From positions 1 to 64,000 of the forward strand of contig NZ_AP023275.1 in assembly GCF_013426735.1 (NCBI RefSeq): DNA of 64,000 nucleotides, read 5' to 3'. A program made the position numbers and the translations under genes. The DNA is from Agrobacterium vitis (GTDB lineage: Bacteria; Pseudomonadota; Alphaproteobacteria; Rhizobiales; Rhizobiaceae). Under the pieces are notes generated by a model. The model searched no databases. It was given only the letters and a program-made list of their open reading frames with translations, and had not been told where the DNA came from. Positions 16,883-24,892 of the stretch are shown piece after piece; within the stretch, counting starts at the first letter, position 1, and every line of letters begins with the position of its first letter.

Positions 16883-18064
16883 TTATCCTTTCCGGCCATC
16901 ATCAGTCGGCCACACAACACCCGATACCGGCATACCCGGCAGATCATTCATGAGACGCGAGATTATTGCCCCCTCCGGGTTGTTGCGATCGTCGCAGGCA
17001 CTTTTCGTCAAATCCGCATCCGTGTGAGCCTGATGAACAAGCCGATCCATCGCCTCAGGACGGGTATCGTCCAAAGCGAGATAAGGCATCATGCTCGCGG
17101 GCACTGCCTTGTTCGGGAACCTGACACGCCGGATCGAGCGCCCGCAGTCGCTCATCGCATTGGCGAGCAGGCGCGCCATATTATCGAATGCAAATTCCTG
17201 TGCGGAAATGCTCAACGGAGCGACGTCGGCTCCAAGCGACCAGTCCAGCATCGATCGATGAGCCGATTCCTCATCGAGATGATCGCCCTCGGGACGCGGG
17301 CAGGTCCCGAGCGAGTAAATTTCTATCGGCTGATCGGGTCCGGCAATGGTTAGGGCATCGACGAGACCAACCATGATGGGGTTGTTGGCCCAGAGTCCGC
17401 CATCGGCGAAAACCTGCTTCGGCCCGCCAGACGAATTGGGATCATCGATAGCAGCAAGCGACCGGTAGATGGGCGCGGCACTTGTCGCCATGCAGACGTC
17501 GACAAGAGGATAAAGGTCGTCGCGCACCCCGCTACGGGGCGTCTTTTTGAAAACCCATGCCCGATGCGTGCTCATCAGAACCGCGGGGATGGACAGGGAT
17601 ATATTGCGCACCTGGAAGATATCGAGCATCGTCTTGGCGCCAAGAACACCTGTCAGCGCTTCGCGCAGTGCTTTATCACCTTGGCGCACGTAGGTGCTGC
17701 CGCGTCCCGCGCGAAAGAGCGCGCTGCGCTTTCCAGTAATGCGATGGGGAAAGATTTTCGGTCCGTGATCGCGATAAAGGCTGACGACCTCTTGCATCGG
17801 ACGTCCGACAGCCAGGGCGCATCCGACGATTGCACCAGTGCTGGTACCAGTGATGAGATCGAAGCCTGCGCCGAGATCGAGCGCGGTTGTCCCGCGAATG
17901 CGCGCGAACTGATCAGTAAGTCGCGCGAGAAACGCAGCGGTGTAGATCCCGCGCATCCCGCCACCGTCGAGGCTAAGAACGCGGAACGGGCGCTTGAGCG
18001 ACGAAACGTCCGCTTCTTCTGGCGACGCGTTACCTGCAACTTCATTTGAACTACCGGCCACCAT
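16883..18064 (-). CDS. capV: CBASS effector, patatin-like phospholipase (CapV-like)
   Basis: 393 residues. Patatin fold with oxyanion loop DGGGMRGIY (about 33-41), nucleophile elbow GTSTG with Ser75, and the partner Asp in DGGLWANNP (Asp221). This Ser-Asp dyad is complete. CapV-type effectors are activated by the cyclic nucleotide and degrade inner-membrane phospholipids, killing the infected cell. It is the first gene of the operon; a TTGACG/TATATG promoter lies just upstream. The Ala/Ser/Glu-rich first 22 residues look disordered. No transmembrane segment is seen. Confidence 0.92.
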   Translation of the reverse strand: MVAGSSNEVAGNASPEEADVSSLKRPFRVLSLDGGGMRGIYTAAFLARLTDQFARIRGTTALDLGAGFDLITGTSTGAIVGCALAVGRPMQEVVSLYRDHGPKIFPHRITGKRSALFRAGRGSTYVRQGDKALREALTGVLGAKTMLDIFQVRNISLSIPAVLMSTHRAWVFKKTPRSGVRDDLYPLVDVCMATSAAPIYRSLAAIDDPNSSGGPKQVFADGGLWANNPIMVGLVDALTIAGPDQPIEIYSLGTCPRPEGDHLDEESAHRSMLDWSLGADVAPLSISAQEFAFDNMARLLANAMSDCGRSIRRVRFPNKAVPASMMPYLALDDTRPEAMDRLVHQAHTDADLTKSACDDRNNPEGAIISRLMNDLPGMPVSGVVWPTDDGRKG

Positions 18065-18114
18065 CGGTTCTTTCTCTTGGACTTGTCGTGTTCGACATGA
18101 GATAACCGTCTAAC

Positions 18115-18143
18115 CATATATGATTTAGTTTACAGTTCGTCAA
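18115..18143 (-). promoter_or_regulatory. Sigma-70-type promoter of the CBASS operon
   Basis: On the minus strand TTGACG (18143-18138), a 17-bp spacer and TATATG (18120-18115) form a good promoter, with transcription expected near 18108 and a leader of about 44 bases to the patatin ATG. It lies in the 100-bp gap shared with the divergent XRE gene, and its -10 is part of the palindrome CATATATG. A repressor binding here would shut CBASS off. Confidence 0.6.
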
Positions 18144-18164
18144 TATTTATATGCCGGAGTAGAC

Positions 18165-18524
18165 ATGCCAGAAGAAAAGAACCCGTCGCAAATTTTCCAG
18201 AAACGGCTGAAAAGTGCCCGGATTCTAAGGGGTTACAATCAGGATGAACTCGCAAAAAAAGCGGGGATGCCAGCAAGCTCCATCGCTCATTTTGAGACAG
18301 GTACGCGCAAACCGTCGTTCGACTCACTGCGCCGACTAGCAAACGCTCTCGAGATTACGACCGACTACCTGCTGGGGCGATCCGAAGAGCCAGAGCTTGC
18401 GAAGGATGGCGACCCGCTGTTCCGCGACATGAGCAAGCTGACAGGAAATGACCGAGAAATTGCGAAAGACTTCCTGCAGATGCTCGCGCGACGCGCGGCT
18501 GAGAAAAAGGGCTCTCGTGAATGA
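18165..18524 (+). CDS. capH: XRE-family repressor, CapH-like
   Basis: 119 residues. An N-terminal helix-turn-helix of the Cro/C1 type (about 12-70: RLKSARILRGYNQDELAKKAGM, then SIAHFETGTRKPSFDSLRRLANALEI, here read as two parts) is followed by a short acidic/helical tail. It is divergent from CBASS across 100 bp and overlaps the peptidase gene by 4 bases (ATGA). CapH proteins repress CBASS and are cleaved by CapP after DNA damage or infection. The assignment rests on the gene pair and its location; a stand-alone XRE/ImmA pair would look the same. Confidence 0.78.
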   Translation: MPEEKNPSQIFQKRLKSARILRGYNQDELAKKAGMPASSIAHFETGTRKPSFDSLRRLANALEITTDYLLGRSEEPELAKDGDPLFRDMSKLTGNDREIAKDFLQMLARRAAEKKGSRE

Positions 18525-19402
18525 GTAAGGTATTCAGCCTCAAAATGGCGAGGCAAGCTGCTGAGGCTTTGCTCAAGGAGGAGGAACTCCTGTCTCTTCC
18601 GGTTGATCCTTTTGCAATCGCCGCAAGCCGCGACATCGTGGTGGAGGGTAAGCCCGAGAAAGTTGACGGTGTGTCAGGGATGCTTCTCCGGCACGGAAAC
18701 AATTTCGGCATTGTCTACGCGACCCATATCCGCAGCCAAGGCTTTCAACGTTTTAGCGTGGCTCACGAGCTTGGCCATTATTTTCTTCCGGGTCACGTGG
18801 ATCAGGTTATTCAGAACGGCATTCACGTTTCTCGCGGCGGCTTCGTCACGAATGACCCCTATGAGCTCGAAGCCGACCATTTCGCTGCTGGCTTGCTGAT
18901 GCCGGAACAGCCGTTCCGCAAGGAAATTAACCGCCGGGAGCCCGGCCTGGCAGCAATCGAAGCCGTCGCCGATCTCTGTATAGCCTCAAGGACGGCCGCG
19001 GCGATCCGGTATGCAGAAGTCGGCGATGCTGCTACCGCCGTGATCATGAGCACCGCCGGTGTCATTGATTACTGCTTCATGTCCGAGGCCATGAAATCTC
19101 TTCCAAAGCTTGACTGGCTTCGAAAAGGTATCAGGCTGCCGCTGGGCACGGTGACAGCCGCGCTCGCTTCTGATCCGAGACGCGTCGCCGCCGGTGAGCG
19201 GGTCAAGGACGAGGTCGATGTTCGGGAGTGGCTCGGAGGCGCCACACGGGAGACGGTAAAGGAAGAGTCCCTTAGTCTCGGCACCTACGGAAAGATATTA
19301 ACCATTCTCACGTCTACAAAGATCGGGCAGGACCTCGAGCCTGACGAACACGACGAGGAGCAGGAGCTGATCGAAAGCTGGACGCCACGTTTCAAGCGCT
19401 GA
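18521..19402 (+). CDS. capP: ImmA/IrrE-family metallopeptidase, CapP-like
   Basis: 293 residues. The zinc site is H82-E83-x-x-H86 (AHELGHYF), with a further acidic ligand in YELEADHFAAGLLMP (about 114-126), the standard ImmA/IrrE arrangement. In other CBASS loci CapP binds single-stranded DNA and cuts the paired CapH, releasing CBASS repression. Residues about 165-290 form an extra C-terminal domain that may be the sensor. It is translationally coupled to the repressor gene. The cognate cleavage site in the repressor cannot be told from sequence. Confidence 0.82.
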   Translation: MSKVFSLKMARQAAEALLKEEELLSLPVDPFAIAASRDIVVEGKPEKVDGVSGMLLRHGNNFGIVYATHIRSQGFQRFSVAHELGHYFLPGHVDQVIQNGIHVSRGGFVTNDPYELEADHFAAGLLMPEQPFRKEINRREPGLAAIEAVADLCIASRTAAAIRYAEVGDAATAVIMSTAGVIDYCFMSEAMKSLPKLDWLRKGIRLPLGTVTAALASDPRRVAAGERVKDEVDVREWLGGATRETVKEESLSLGTYGKILTILTSTKIGQDLEPDEHDEEQELIESWTPRFKR

Positions 19403-19453
19403 CTGCAATCGTGCTCCAGACCTACGAGTTCAGCCGATCTTAGATGCTGAAGG

Positions 19454-20506
19454 TCAATCTCTGATCTGCCATTGACTACGTTCCGATGCCATCATCTTGT
19501 AGCCGGACCTGATAAAAAGCGCCGCAACCGCTTCTCCGGCCTCGCACAACAGGCGTGCCGGCGGATTGTCGACAGGGGTATAGAGCGCGCATTGCTCATC
19601 TACCTGCTGGCGGCGAAGAGGATTGATCTCATTGAACGTGGCAAGCGCCTCCGTTGACAGCTGCTCATCGGCGCAATTGAGCTCTACAAATACATCGCGA
19701 TTGTCGTCATAGACATAGAGGCTCGCGTCATAGATGAACGAGCTGAGCGGACGAGCGCTGGGGTTTGAGAATTTCACAGCGAACAGCGTGTCACTGTATC
19801 GACCGGGATAGCTGCCGTGCGTGCTGAAGCCAAACTTCTCGGCCGCCAGATCCACCGCGGGCTCGATCGACAACAGGCTCATATATCCCGTTTTTACGGG
19901 CATATCGCTTTTACCGAGACTTTCGGTAACCAAAGCAAGCGCGATGCCTGACTTGTCGAGCACCACACCACCGCTGAAGCCGCCACGGGCTGTAGCAGAT
20001 GCGATGAAGTGCAGGATCTTCGAATGATGAACGCGCACAACAGCGTTTATCTGTCCCAGCGTTACAACTTGGGTTGGCACAGTTGTGAATGGAATCGGAG
20101 GATAACCAATAACAAGTACGTCTGATAGGATAAGGTCATTCTCTTCGAGGGAATAGTCCGTGTGCTGGCTGACCGTGATCGCAGGCAACGGCGTTTCACC
20201 GAGGTCGACGCGGAAGACTGCGACGTCTAGTTCATCCGGTCCGTAATAGGGTCCATCGATGATCTCAAGCCATCGCGGCGGGGCAGCCTTCCCGCCAGTT
20301 TCTTCGCTCAGGTGTGCGGACTTTGTGGTCGCAATTTCTTTGATGGTAACGCCATCGATCACATGCCGAGCCGTGACGAATATACCTTCGCCGATATGGA
20401 ATGCCGAACCAATCCCTTCATCACCGTTCGTATTGACCACAGCGATAAAGGCTGTTGCTCCTGCCGCCCGTATATAGGTTTCCTGGAATACGCTCTTTTC
20501 GGACAT
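19454..20506 (-). CDS. Trypsin-like serine protease
   Basis: 350 residues. Catalytic triad His48 (TARHVIDG), Asp94 (DELDVAVF) and Ser178 (GGFSGGVV) are in the correct order for a chymotrypsin-fold peptidase. There is no signal peptide from the chosen ATG (MSEKSVFQETYIRAAG), so it is probably cytoplasmic. GGAG 9 bases upstream favours this ATG over longer forms. After the protease domain (to about 215) a roughly 130-residue C-terminal region with FIYDASLYVYDDN has no recognised motif. It converges on the capP gene. Stand-alone trypsin-like proteases occur in defence islands, but no partner is visible. Confidence 0.8.
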   Translation of the reverse strand: MSEKSVFQETYIRAAGATAFIAVVNTNGDEGIGSAFHIGEGIFVTARHVIDGVTIKEIATTKSAHLSEETGGKAAPPRWLEIIDGPYYGPDELDVAVFRVDLGETPLPAITVSQHTDYSLEENDLILSDVLVIGYPPIPFTTVPTQVVTLGQINAVVRVHHSKILHFIASATARGGFSGGVVLDKSGIALALVTESLGKSDMPVKTGYMSLLSIEPAVDLAAEKFGFSTHGSYPGRYSDTLFAVKFSNPSARPLSSFIYDASLYVYDDNRDVFVELNCADEQLSTEALATFNEINPLRRQQVDEQCALYTPVDNPPARLLCEAGEAVAALFIRSGYKMMASERSQWQIRD

Positions 20507-20885
20507 CGCCATCAGCTCCGCTCCGCAACGCGTGTTGCGCGTACAATTCCGGCTTCTTATGACTGGATCACCTTGATCGGTCGAGCCATATAAGATCAAG
20601 GCCCTTGCAGAGATGTAACCCATAGGCTACATACATCGCAACTGAGGGCAGAATGGCGGTCGAGATTCATTGGCAAGAAATAAACGTCAACTGGCAGTCT
20701 GGCGTGGCGCTCGATCTCCATACGACCAGCAGCACGCCAGTTGGTTACAATGAAGCTGGTCATATGCAATTCGATACTGTGAGGCCCTCTATTGCAGACT
20801 TTCTCTATTAGGCCGCACACTCATAAACCGGGTTTGCAAATCGGCCTGATTTTGATTCACTGAGGCCTTGATTTGGAGGCCTCTC
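20507..20885. other. Non-coding stretch leading into IS remnant
   Basis: No supported gene. Towards 20885 an inverted GAGGCC repeat (about 20860-20884) sits just before the transposase start and probably belongs to the left end of the IS5-family remnant. Confidence 0.35.
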
Positions 20886-21449
20886 ATGACCCGTCGCCGG
20901 TTTGATCTCACCGATTTCGAATGGACTGTCATCCAGCCCTTGTTGCCCAACAAGCCGCGTGGGGTGCCACGGGTTGACGACCGGCGGGTGATCAACGGCA
21001 TCTTGTGGCGGTTTCGGACAGGTTCACCCTGGGCAGACGTTCCTGATCGATATGGTCCATATACAACCTGCTACAACCGGTTCGTGCGATGGCGAAAGGC
21101 GGGTGTCTGGGATCATGTTTTGGGCGAGATTTCCAAGGCTTTCGACGGCGATATCGTTATGATCGACAGCTCCTGTGTCCGTGTTCATCAACATGCGGCC
21201 ACGGGAAAAAGGGGGATCAACACGATGGCTGCATGGGACGTTCCCGTGGCGGCTTGACCACCAAAATCCACGCCGTTGTCGATGCCGATGGCCGACCGAT
21301 CCGTCTCGCACTCACAGCCGGTCAAGCCCATGATGGTCGCATGGCAGAACCATTGTTACAGACAATCTCCAAGGGTGCGATCCTGCTGGCGGACAAGGCC
21401 TACGATACCAACGCGATCAGAGCATTTGCAAAGCAAAGGCAGGCATGGG
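20886..21449 (+). pseudogene. IS5-family (IS427-like) transposase, frameshifted and 3'-truncated
   Basis: The first frame (MTRRRFDLTDFEWTVIQPLL to about 21240) holds the N-terminal half with DGDIVMIDSS. The second frame (GRSRGGLTTKIHAVVDADGR to AFAKQRQAWVF) continues the DDE domain. A two-frame layout is normal for this group, but the last 60 or so residues, including the final Glu region, are missing because the IS481-type element begins at 21450. The rest of the element is not found on its far side. Confidence 0.8.
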
Positions 21450-22451
21450 TGTTTGATCCCGGACTTTAATGGTGCATTATTTTCCCTCGAATGGAAGGAA
21501 GCACTATGGGCCAGGTTCTACACGGTCGCGCCACAACGACAGAGGCAATCCGTCGAGCAATACAAAATAGTCAAGAGAGCCTGAGAGCGCTCTCAAAGCG
21601 GTATGGGATCAACCCGAAGACCGTTGCCAAGTGGAAGAAGCGCACATCGGTTGCCGATTTGGCGACCGGGCCGAAGGAACCGCATTCGACAGTCTTGAGC
21701 CTCGAGGAGGAGGCCGTGATTGTCGCCTTCCGCAGGCACACGCTTCTACCTTTGGATGATTGCCTTTATGCCCTTCAGCCAACAATCCCGCATCTGACGC
21801 GCTCGTCCTTACATCGATGCCTACAGCGCCATGACATTTCACGACTGCCGGAAGTCGAGGGCGACAAGGAGCCAAAAAAGAAGTTCAAGAGTTACCCCAT
21901 TGGCTACTTTCACATCGATATCGCTGAAGTCCAGACCGCTGAGGGCAAGCTCTATCTGTTTGTGGCCATTGATAGAACGTCCAAGTTTGCCTTCGTCGAG
22001 CTTTACGCCAAAGCCGGAAAGATGAATGCAGCCCAATTCCTGCGCAATCTGGTCAAGGCTGTGCCCTATGCCATCCATACGGTTCTGACGGACAACGGCA
22101 TTCAGTTCACCAATCGGGCCTGCGATCTCTACGCCTTCCATCACATCTTCGACCGGGTCTGTGACGAGAACGGCATTGAGCATCGTCTGACCAAGCTGAA
22201 GCACCCATGGACCAATGGGCAGGTCGAGCGGATGAACCGGACGATCAAGGAAGCGACCGTCAAGCGTTTCTACTACGACGATCACGACCAACTCAAAAGG
22301 CATCTCGCCGACTTCATTGATGCCTATAATTTCGGGCGAAGGCTCAAGACCCTAAAAGGCCTCACGCCCTACGAATTCATTTGTAAACGATGGACTTTGG
22401 AGCCGGATCGTTTCATCATTGATCCGATCCATCAAATGCCGGGACTAAACA
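21450..22451 (+). mobile_element. IS481-family insertion sequence, about 1.0 kb
   Basis: Imperfect inverted repeats bound it: TGTTTGATCCCGGACTTTA at the left and, read inward, TGTTTAGTCCCGGCATTTG at the right. Length is 1002 bp with one transposase. No target duplication is visible (left flank ATGGG, right flank CCTAG). The left neighbour is a cut IS5 transposase and the right neighbour a gene lacking its start, so the element sits on a deletion. Confidence 0.8.
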
Positions 22452-22456
22452 CCTAG
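21506..22456 (+). CDS. IS481-family transposase
   Basis: 316 residues from the ATG at 21506 (MGQVLHGRATTTEAI). The N-terminal helix-turn-helix (RALSKRYGINPKTVAKWKKR) is followed by an rve/DDE integrase core: FHIDIAEVQT (first Asp), LTDNGIQFT (second Asp) and the Glu in WTNGQVERMNRTIKEAT. All three catalytic acids are present. The last codons run a few bases past the right inverted repeat, so the stop codon (TAG) is supplied by the flank. Confidence 0.9.
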   Translation: MGQVLHGRATTTEAIRRAIQNSQESLRALSKRYGINPKTVAKWKKRTSVADLATGPKEPHSTVLSLEEEAVIVAFRRHTLLPLDDCLYALQPTIPHLTRSSLHRCLQRHDISRLPEVEGDKEPKKKFKSYPIGYFHIDIAEVQTAEGKLYLFVAIDRTSKFAFVELYAKAGKMNAAQFLRNLVKAVPYAIHTVLTDNGIQFTNRACDLYAFHHIFDRVCDENGIEHRLTKLKHPWTNGQVERMNRTIKEATVKRFYYDDHDQLKRHLADFIDAYNFGRRLKTLKGLTPYEFICKRWTLEPDRFIIDPIHQMPGLNT

Positions 22457-22887
22457 TTGAAGTATAAGAACAACCAAGGGGCGGCGCAGGGTATCATCGA
22501 AGCCGCGGCCGCCTTCATCCAGCCTCACCGCGCAAAATTTGACATTCTTATCCCCGCGCCTCCGTCACCCCCCGCGCTGTCCAGCCTGTGTACGTTCTGG
22601 CAGACGGGATTGGCGCAAGCGTCCAGATCCCCGTCATAAAATGCGTCGCCACCACTCGCCCAACGGCTCAGCTGAAAAATGAGAATGATCCGGCGAAGCG
22701 CAAAGACCTAGCGTGCGGTCTTTACGCTGTTGACCCCCGGTATACAGCTGGGAAAAACATTCTTCTATTCGACGATGTTTTCCGATCCGGCACCACGCTA
22801 AACGAGATCACCAAAGTCCTGCTCGGACAAGGCCAAGCATCGAGTGTACGCGTCCTCACGATAACCAAGACACGGAGCAACCATTGA
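22457..22887 (+). pseudogene. ComF-like phosphoribosyltransferase, 5'-truncated and frameshifted
   Basis: The first frame reads QGIIEAAAAFIQPHRAKFDI then LIPAPPSP; after a run of six C at about 22569 it must shift one base to continue AVQPVYVLADGIGA. The second part carries the PRPP motif LLFDDVFRSGTT. The gene begins directly at the IS481 right end with no ribosome site, so the true 5' end is lost. Its stop overlaps the next start (TTGA), showing it was once cotranscribed and coupled with the SLOG-fusion gene. A single-base sequencing error in the C run is possible. Confidence 0.7.
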
Positions 22888-23744
22888 ACACCGTCTTCAT
22901 CGGTGGCTCGCGACACATTTCGCGGCTGCCTGCTCAAGCGAAAGAGCGATTAAACAATATCATTGAGAATGCGCATCACGTAGTTGTCGGCGACGCGAAT
23001 GGTGCGGACAAAGCAGTCCAAAAGCACTTTTCAGACGCAGCCTATGAAAAGGTGACCGTATCCTGCTCCGGCGACAAACCTCGCAATAATCTCGGTGAAT
23101 GGCGAACGCAAAATATCACGCCGCCTAAGCACGTGAAGGGCTTCCAGTTTTATGCGGCGAAGGACCGCGAGATGGCCCGAGAGGCCGATTTCGGATTCAT
23201 GATCTGGGACGGCAAGAGCCCTGGCACGGTCTTGAACGTCCTGCGCCTAATCAAGGCTGGGAAAAAAGCTGTCCTTTTGAACGTTCCTGAGAAGTCACCG
23301 GTAACATTTAAAACCGGAGAACAATGGAGCGCGTTTCTAGCCAAATGTAGCGCTGACCTCCGCGAAAATTTACGCGACCGCGCGACTTCTGACGAATGGG
23401 AAGTAGAGGAATCAAGCGCGCAAGCCGATCTGCTGGAAACGGTTCGAGACGTTGAGCCGGTGAAGGACTCCACCACCACAGGCCTTCCACCGGTCGGGGA
23501 TCCAGCTGCCAATGTGAATGCTGCCCTGGCCTCTGGCGACCCCTCCTCATTTATCGACGCGTTGGGCCATCTTGCCCGTGCGAAAAAGGGAGGAATGACG
23601 CAGATAGCGAAAGAAACAGGGTTAGCTAGAGAAAGCCTTTACAGGGCGCTCGGAAAAGATGGCAATCCGGAACTGGTGTCAATACTCAAGGTCATTTCCG
23701 CGCTGGGCCTCACGCTCGAAGCGAAGATGCAAACCAACCCGTAA
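22884..23744 (+). CDS. SLOG-type nucleotide-binding domain fused to an addiction-module antidote HTH
   Basis: 286 residues from a TTG start with GGAG upstream and a 4-base overlap with the preceding gene. Residues 1-150 form a Rossmann-like domain: VFIGGSRHISRLP, VVGDANGADKAVQKHF, then DREMAREADFGFMIWDGKSPG, the pattern of SLOG/DprA-like proteins that bind nucleotides. Residues about 155-215 are an acidic linker. The end (DALGHLARAKKGGMTQIAKE, then TGLARESLYRALG and SILKVISALGLTLEA) is the HigA-like putative addiction-module antidote domain. No RelE/HigB toxin is adjacent. It may sense a nucleotide and control transcription; the pairing with a phosphoribosyltransferase gene supports nucleotide chemistry. 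Function unproven. Confidence 0.7.
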   Translation: MNTVFIGGSRHISRLPAQAKERLNNIIENAHHVVVGDANGADKAVQKHFSDAAYEKVTVSCSGDKPRNNLGEWRTQNITPPKHVKGFQFYAAKDREMAREADFGFMIWDGKSPGTVLNVLRLIKAGKKAVLLNVPEKSPVTFKTGEQWSAFLAKCSADLRENLRDRATSDEWEVEESSAQADLLETVRDVEPVKDSTTTGLPPVGDPAANVNAALASGDPSSFIDALGHLARAKKGGMTQIAKETGLARESLYRALGKDGNPELVSILKVISALGLTLEAKMQTNP

Positions 23745-23778
23745 CCCCGAAAGAAACGTTGCGCGTCGGAGCGGTCGC

Positions 23779-24210
23779 CTAAATATCCAACACTTCCGGG
23801 GGTGACTTGAACGGATTGAGGATTCGAACACCACGCCCCGTAAAATCGGAGACGTTTCGCGTCACCACCACGAGCCCGTGGACGCGTGCGGTCGCGGCCA
23901 GTGCAACGTCCCATCGGTCCTTGTTCTTACTTCCGAGAAGGCGCGTCCATTCGGCGACAACCGGCCCGTCGATCGGAATGATGCGATCAGAGAACGATTT
24001 TTCGAGCATCTCGATGGCGTCAAGGATTCTCTGGGCACGTTCCGGTTCACGTTTCATCAAGGCTTCGGCTCCCCGACGCTTTTCGAATAGCGTCGCGACA
24101 CTCAGCCGAAGATCCGTGTCATCGACCGTCGCGATCCATTGATGCACATTCTTGTGCCCGCCGTGCTTGAGTTCACGGAGAACATTTTCATCGAGCAGAT
24201 AAAGCGTCAC
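23779..24210 (-). CDS. vapC: PIN-domain toxin (VapC-like ribonuclease)
   Basis: 143 residues. The PIN fold is marked by YLLDENVLREL at the start (first Asp at residue 7), a central acidic helix, and DRWDVALAATARVHGLVVVT followed by RNVSDF with the last acidic residues. PIN toxins cut RNA, often tRNA or rRNA. The start overlaps the antitoxin stop by 4 bases (ATGA), the normal antitoxin-toxin order. Confidence 0.85.
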   Translation of the reverse strand: MTLYLLDENVLRELKHGGHKNVHQWIATVDDTDLRLSVATLFEKRRGAEALMKREPERAQRILDAIEMLEKSFSDRIIPIDGPVVAEWTRLLGSKNKDRWDVALAATARVHGLVVVTRNVSDFTGRGVRILNPFKSPPEVLDI

Positions 24211-24860
24211 GGAATGGCCCTTGGTGCGACTTCACCAGGGTCACCGTCATCATCGAATGCACCAGCATCAGCCAAATCGGCCAAAGTGCTCTTCAGGCTC
24301 TTCGTTGGATAGGGACGCCCGCGCTTCGGGTAAGCCTTCGCATACTCGACTGCAGCTTCGACCTGATCCCGCGTAAGGGAAGGAAAATCTTTAAGGACCA
24401 CATCGACACCCTCGGCGCGCGTCAAAGCGGCAATCAAGTGCGCCGAAATAGTCGTTCCACGAACAACCGCCTCACCCCGATCGCCCTTTCTCTCAATCCT
24501 GTCTCTGACGGCCTCAAGTCTCGCCATTCGGACTTTAAGATCGGTATCGATTTGCGCAAGATCCAGTTCAAGCCTACCGAGCTGGAGTTTGTGAGCATCA
24601 TCGGGCAATTTGCGCAAGGCACCATAGAGCCGGCGCCGCCCTGCTGGCGTCAGGTCCTTGTCGAGTTCATCTGCAAGCCGCAGGAAGCGCAGTTCGGCCG
24701 GGCCAAGGAGCCTTTGAACCATGTTCCCCACCTTCTTTTGCCGGGCGTGAATGACACCTGTGTCAACCGCCTTGTTGAGCATCGCTGGGGTTCTGCCCAG
24801 GACATACCCTGCTTCGCTCAGCGTGAAATTCTGGATTTGGGACAAGCATGACTCCTTCAT
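24207..24860 (-). CDS. DUF433-containing antitoxin (VapB-like)
   Basis: 217 residues from ATG 24860. An N-terminal MerR/excisionase-like helix-turn-helix (FTLSEAGYVLGRTPAMLNKA) and a basic middle lead to a DUF433 domain (VVRGTTISAHLIAALTRAEG, then LKDFPSLTRDQVEAAVEYAK), as in VapB45-type antitoxins that pair with PIN toxins. A TTG at 24845 has a better ribosome site (AAGGAG, 6 bases away) and may be the real start, because the likely -10 lies at 24872-24877. Autoregulation is likely through the palindrome at 24866-24883. Confidence 0.8.
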   Translation of the reverse strand: MKESCLSQIQNFTLSEAGYVLGRTPAMLNKAVDTGVIHARQKKVGNMVQRLLGPAELRFLRLADELDKDLTPAGRRRLYGALRKLPDDAHKLQLGRLELDLAQIDTDLKVRMARLEAVRDRIERKGDRGEAVVRGTTISAHLIAALTRAEGVDVVLKDFPSLTRDQVEAAVEYAKAYPKRGRPYPTKSLKSTLADLADAGAFDDDGDPGEVAPRAIP

Positions 24861-24865
24861 CAATC

Positions 24866-24883
24866 CATCCCAATATAGGGATG
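24866..24883 (-). promoter_or_regulatory. Autoregulatory palindrome over the -10 of the toxin-antitoxin operon
   Basis: CATCCCAATATAGGGATG has perfect 6-bp arms around a 6-base AT centre. On the minus strand the centre reads TATATT, a -10 hexamer, so the arms bracket the promoter just upstream of the antitoxin start. This is the usual plan for toxin-antitoxin autoregulation. Confidence 0.6.
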
Positions 24884-24892
24884 AATTAGACA

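Noticed and set aside
20596..20820. Small minus-strand frame between protease and IS remnant
   Set aside because: No ribosome site, no family resemblance, partly within likely IS end sequence.
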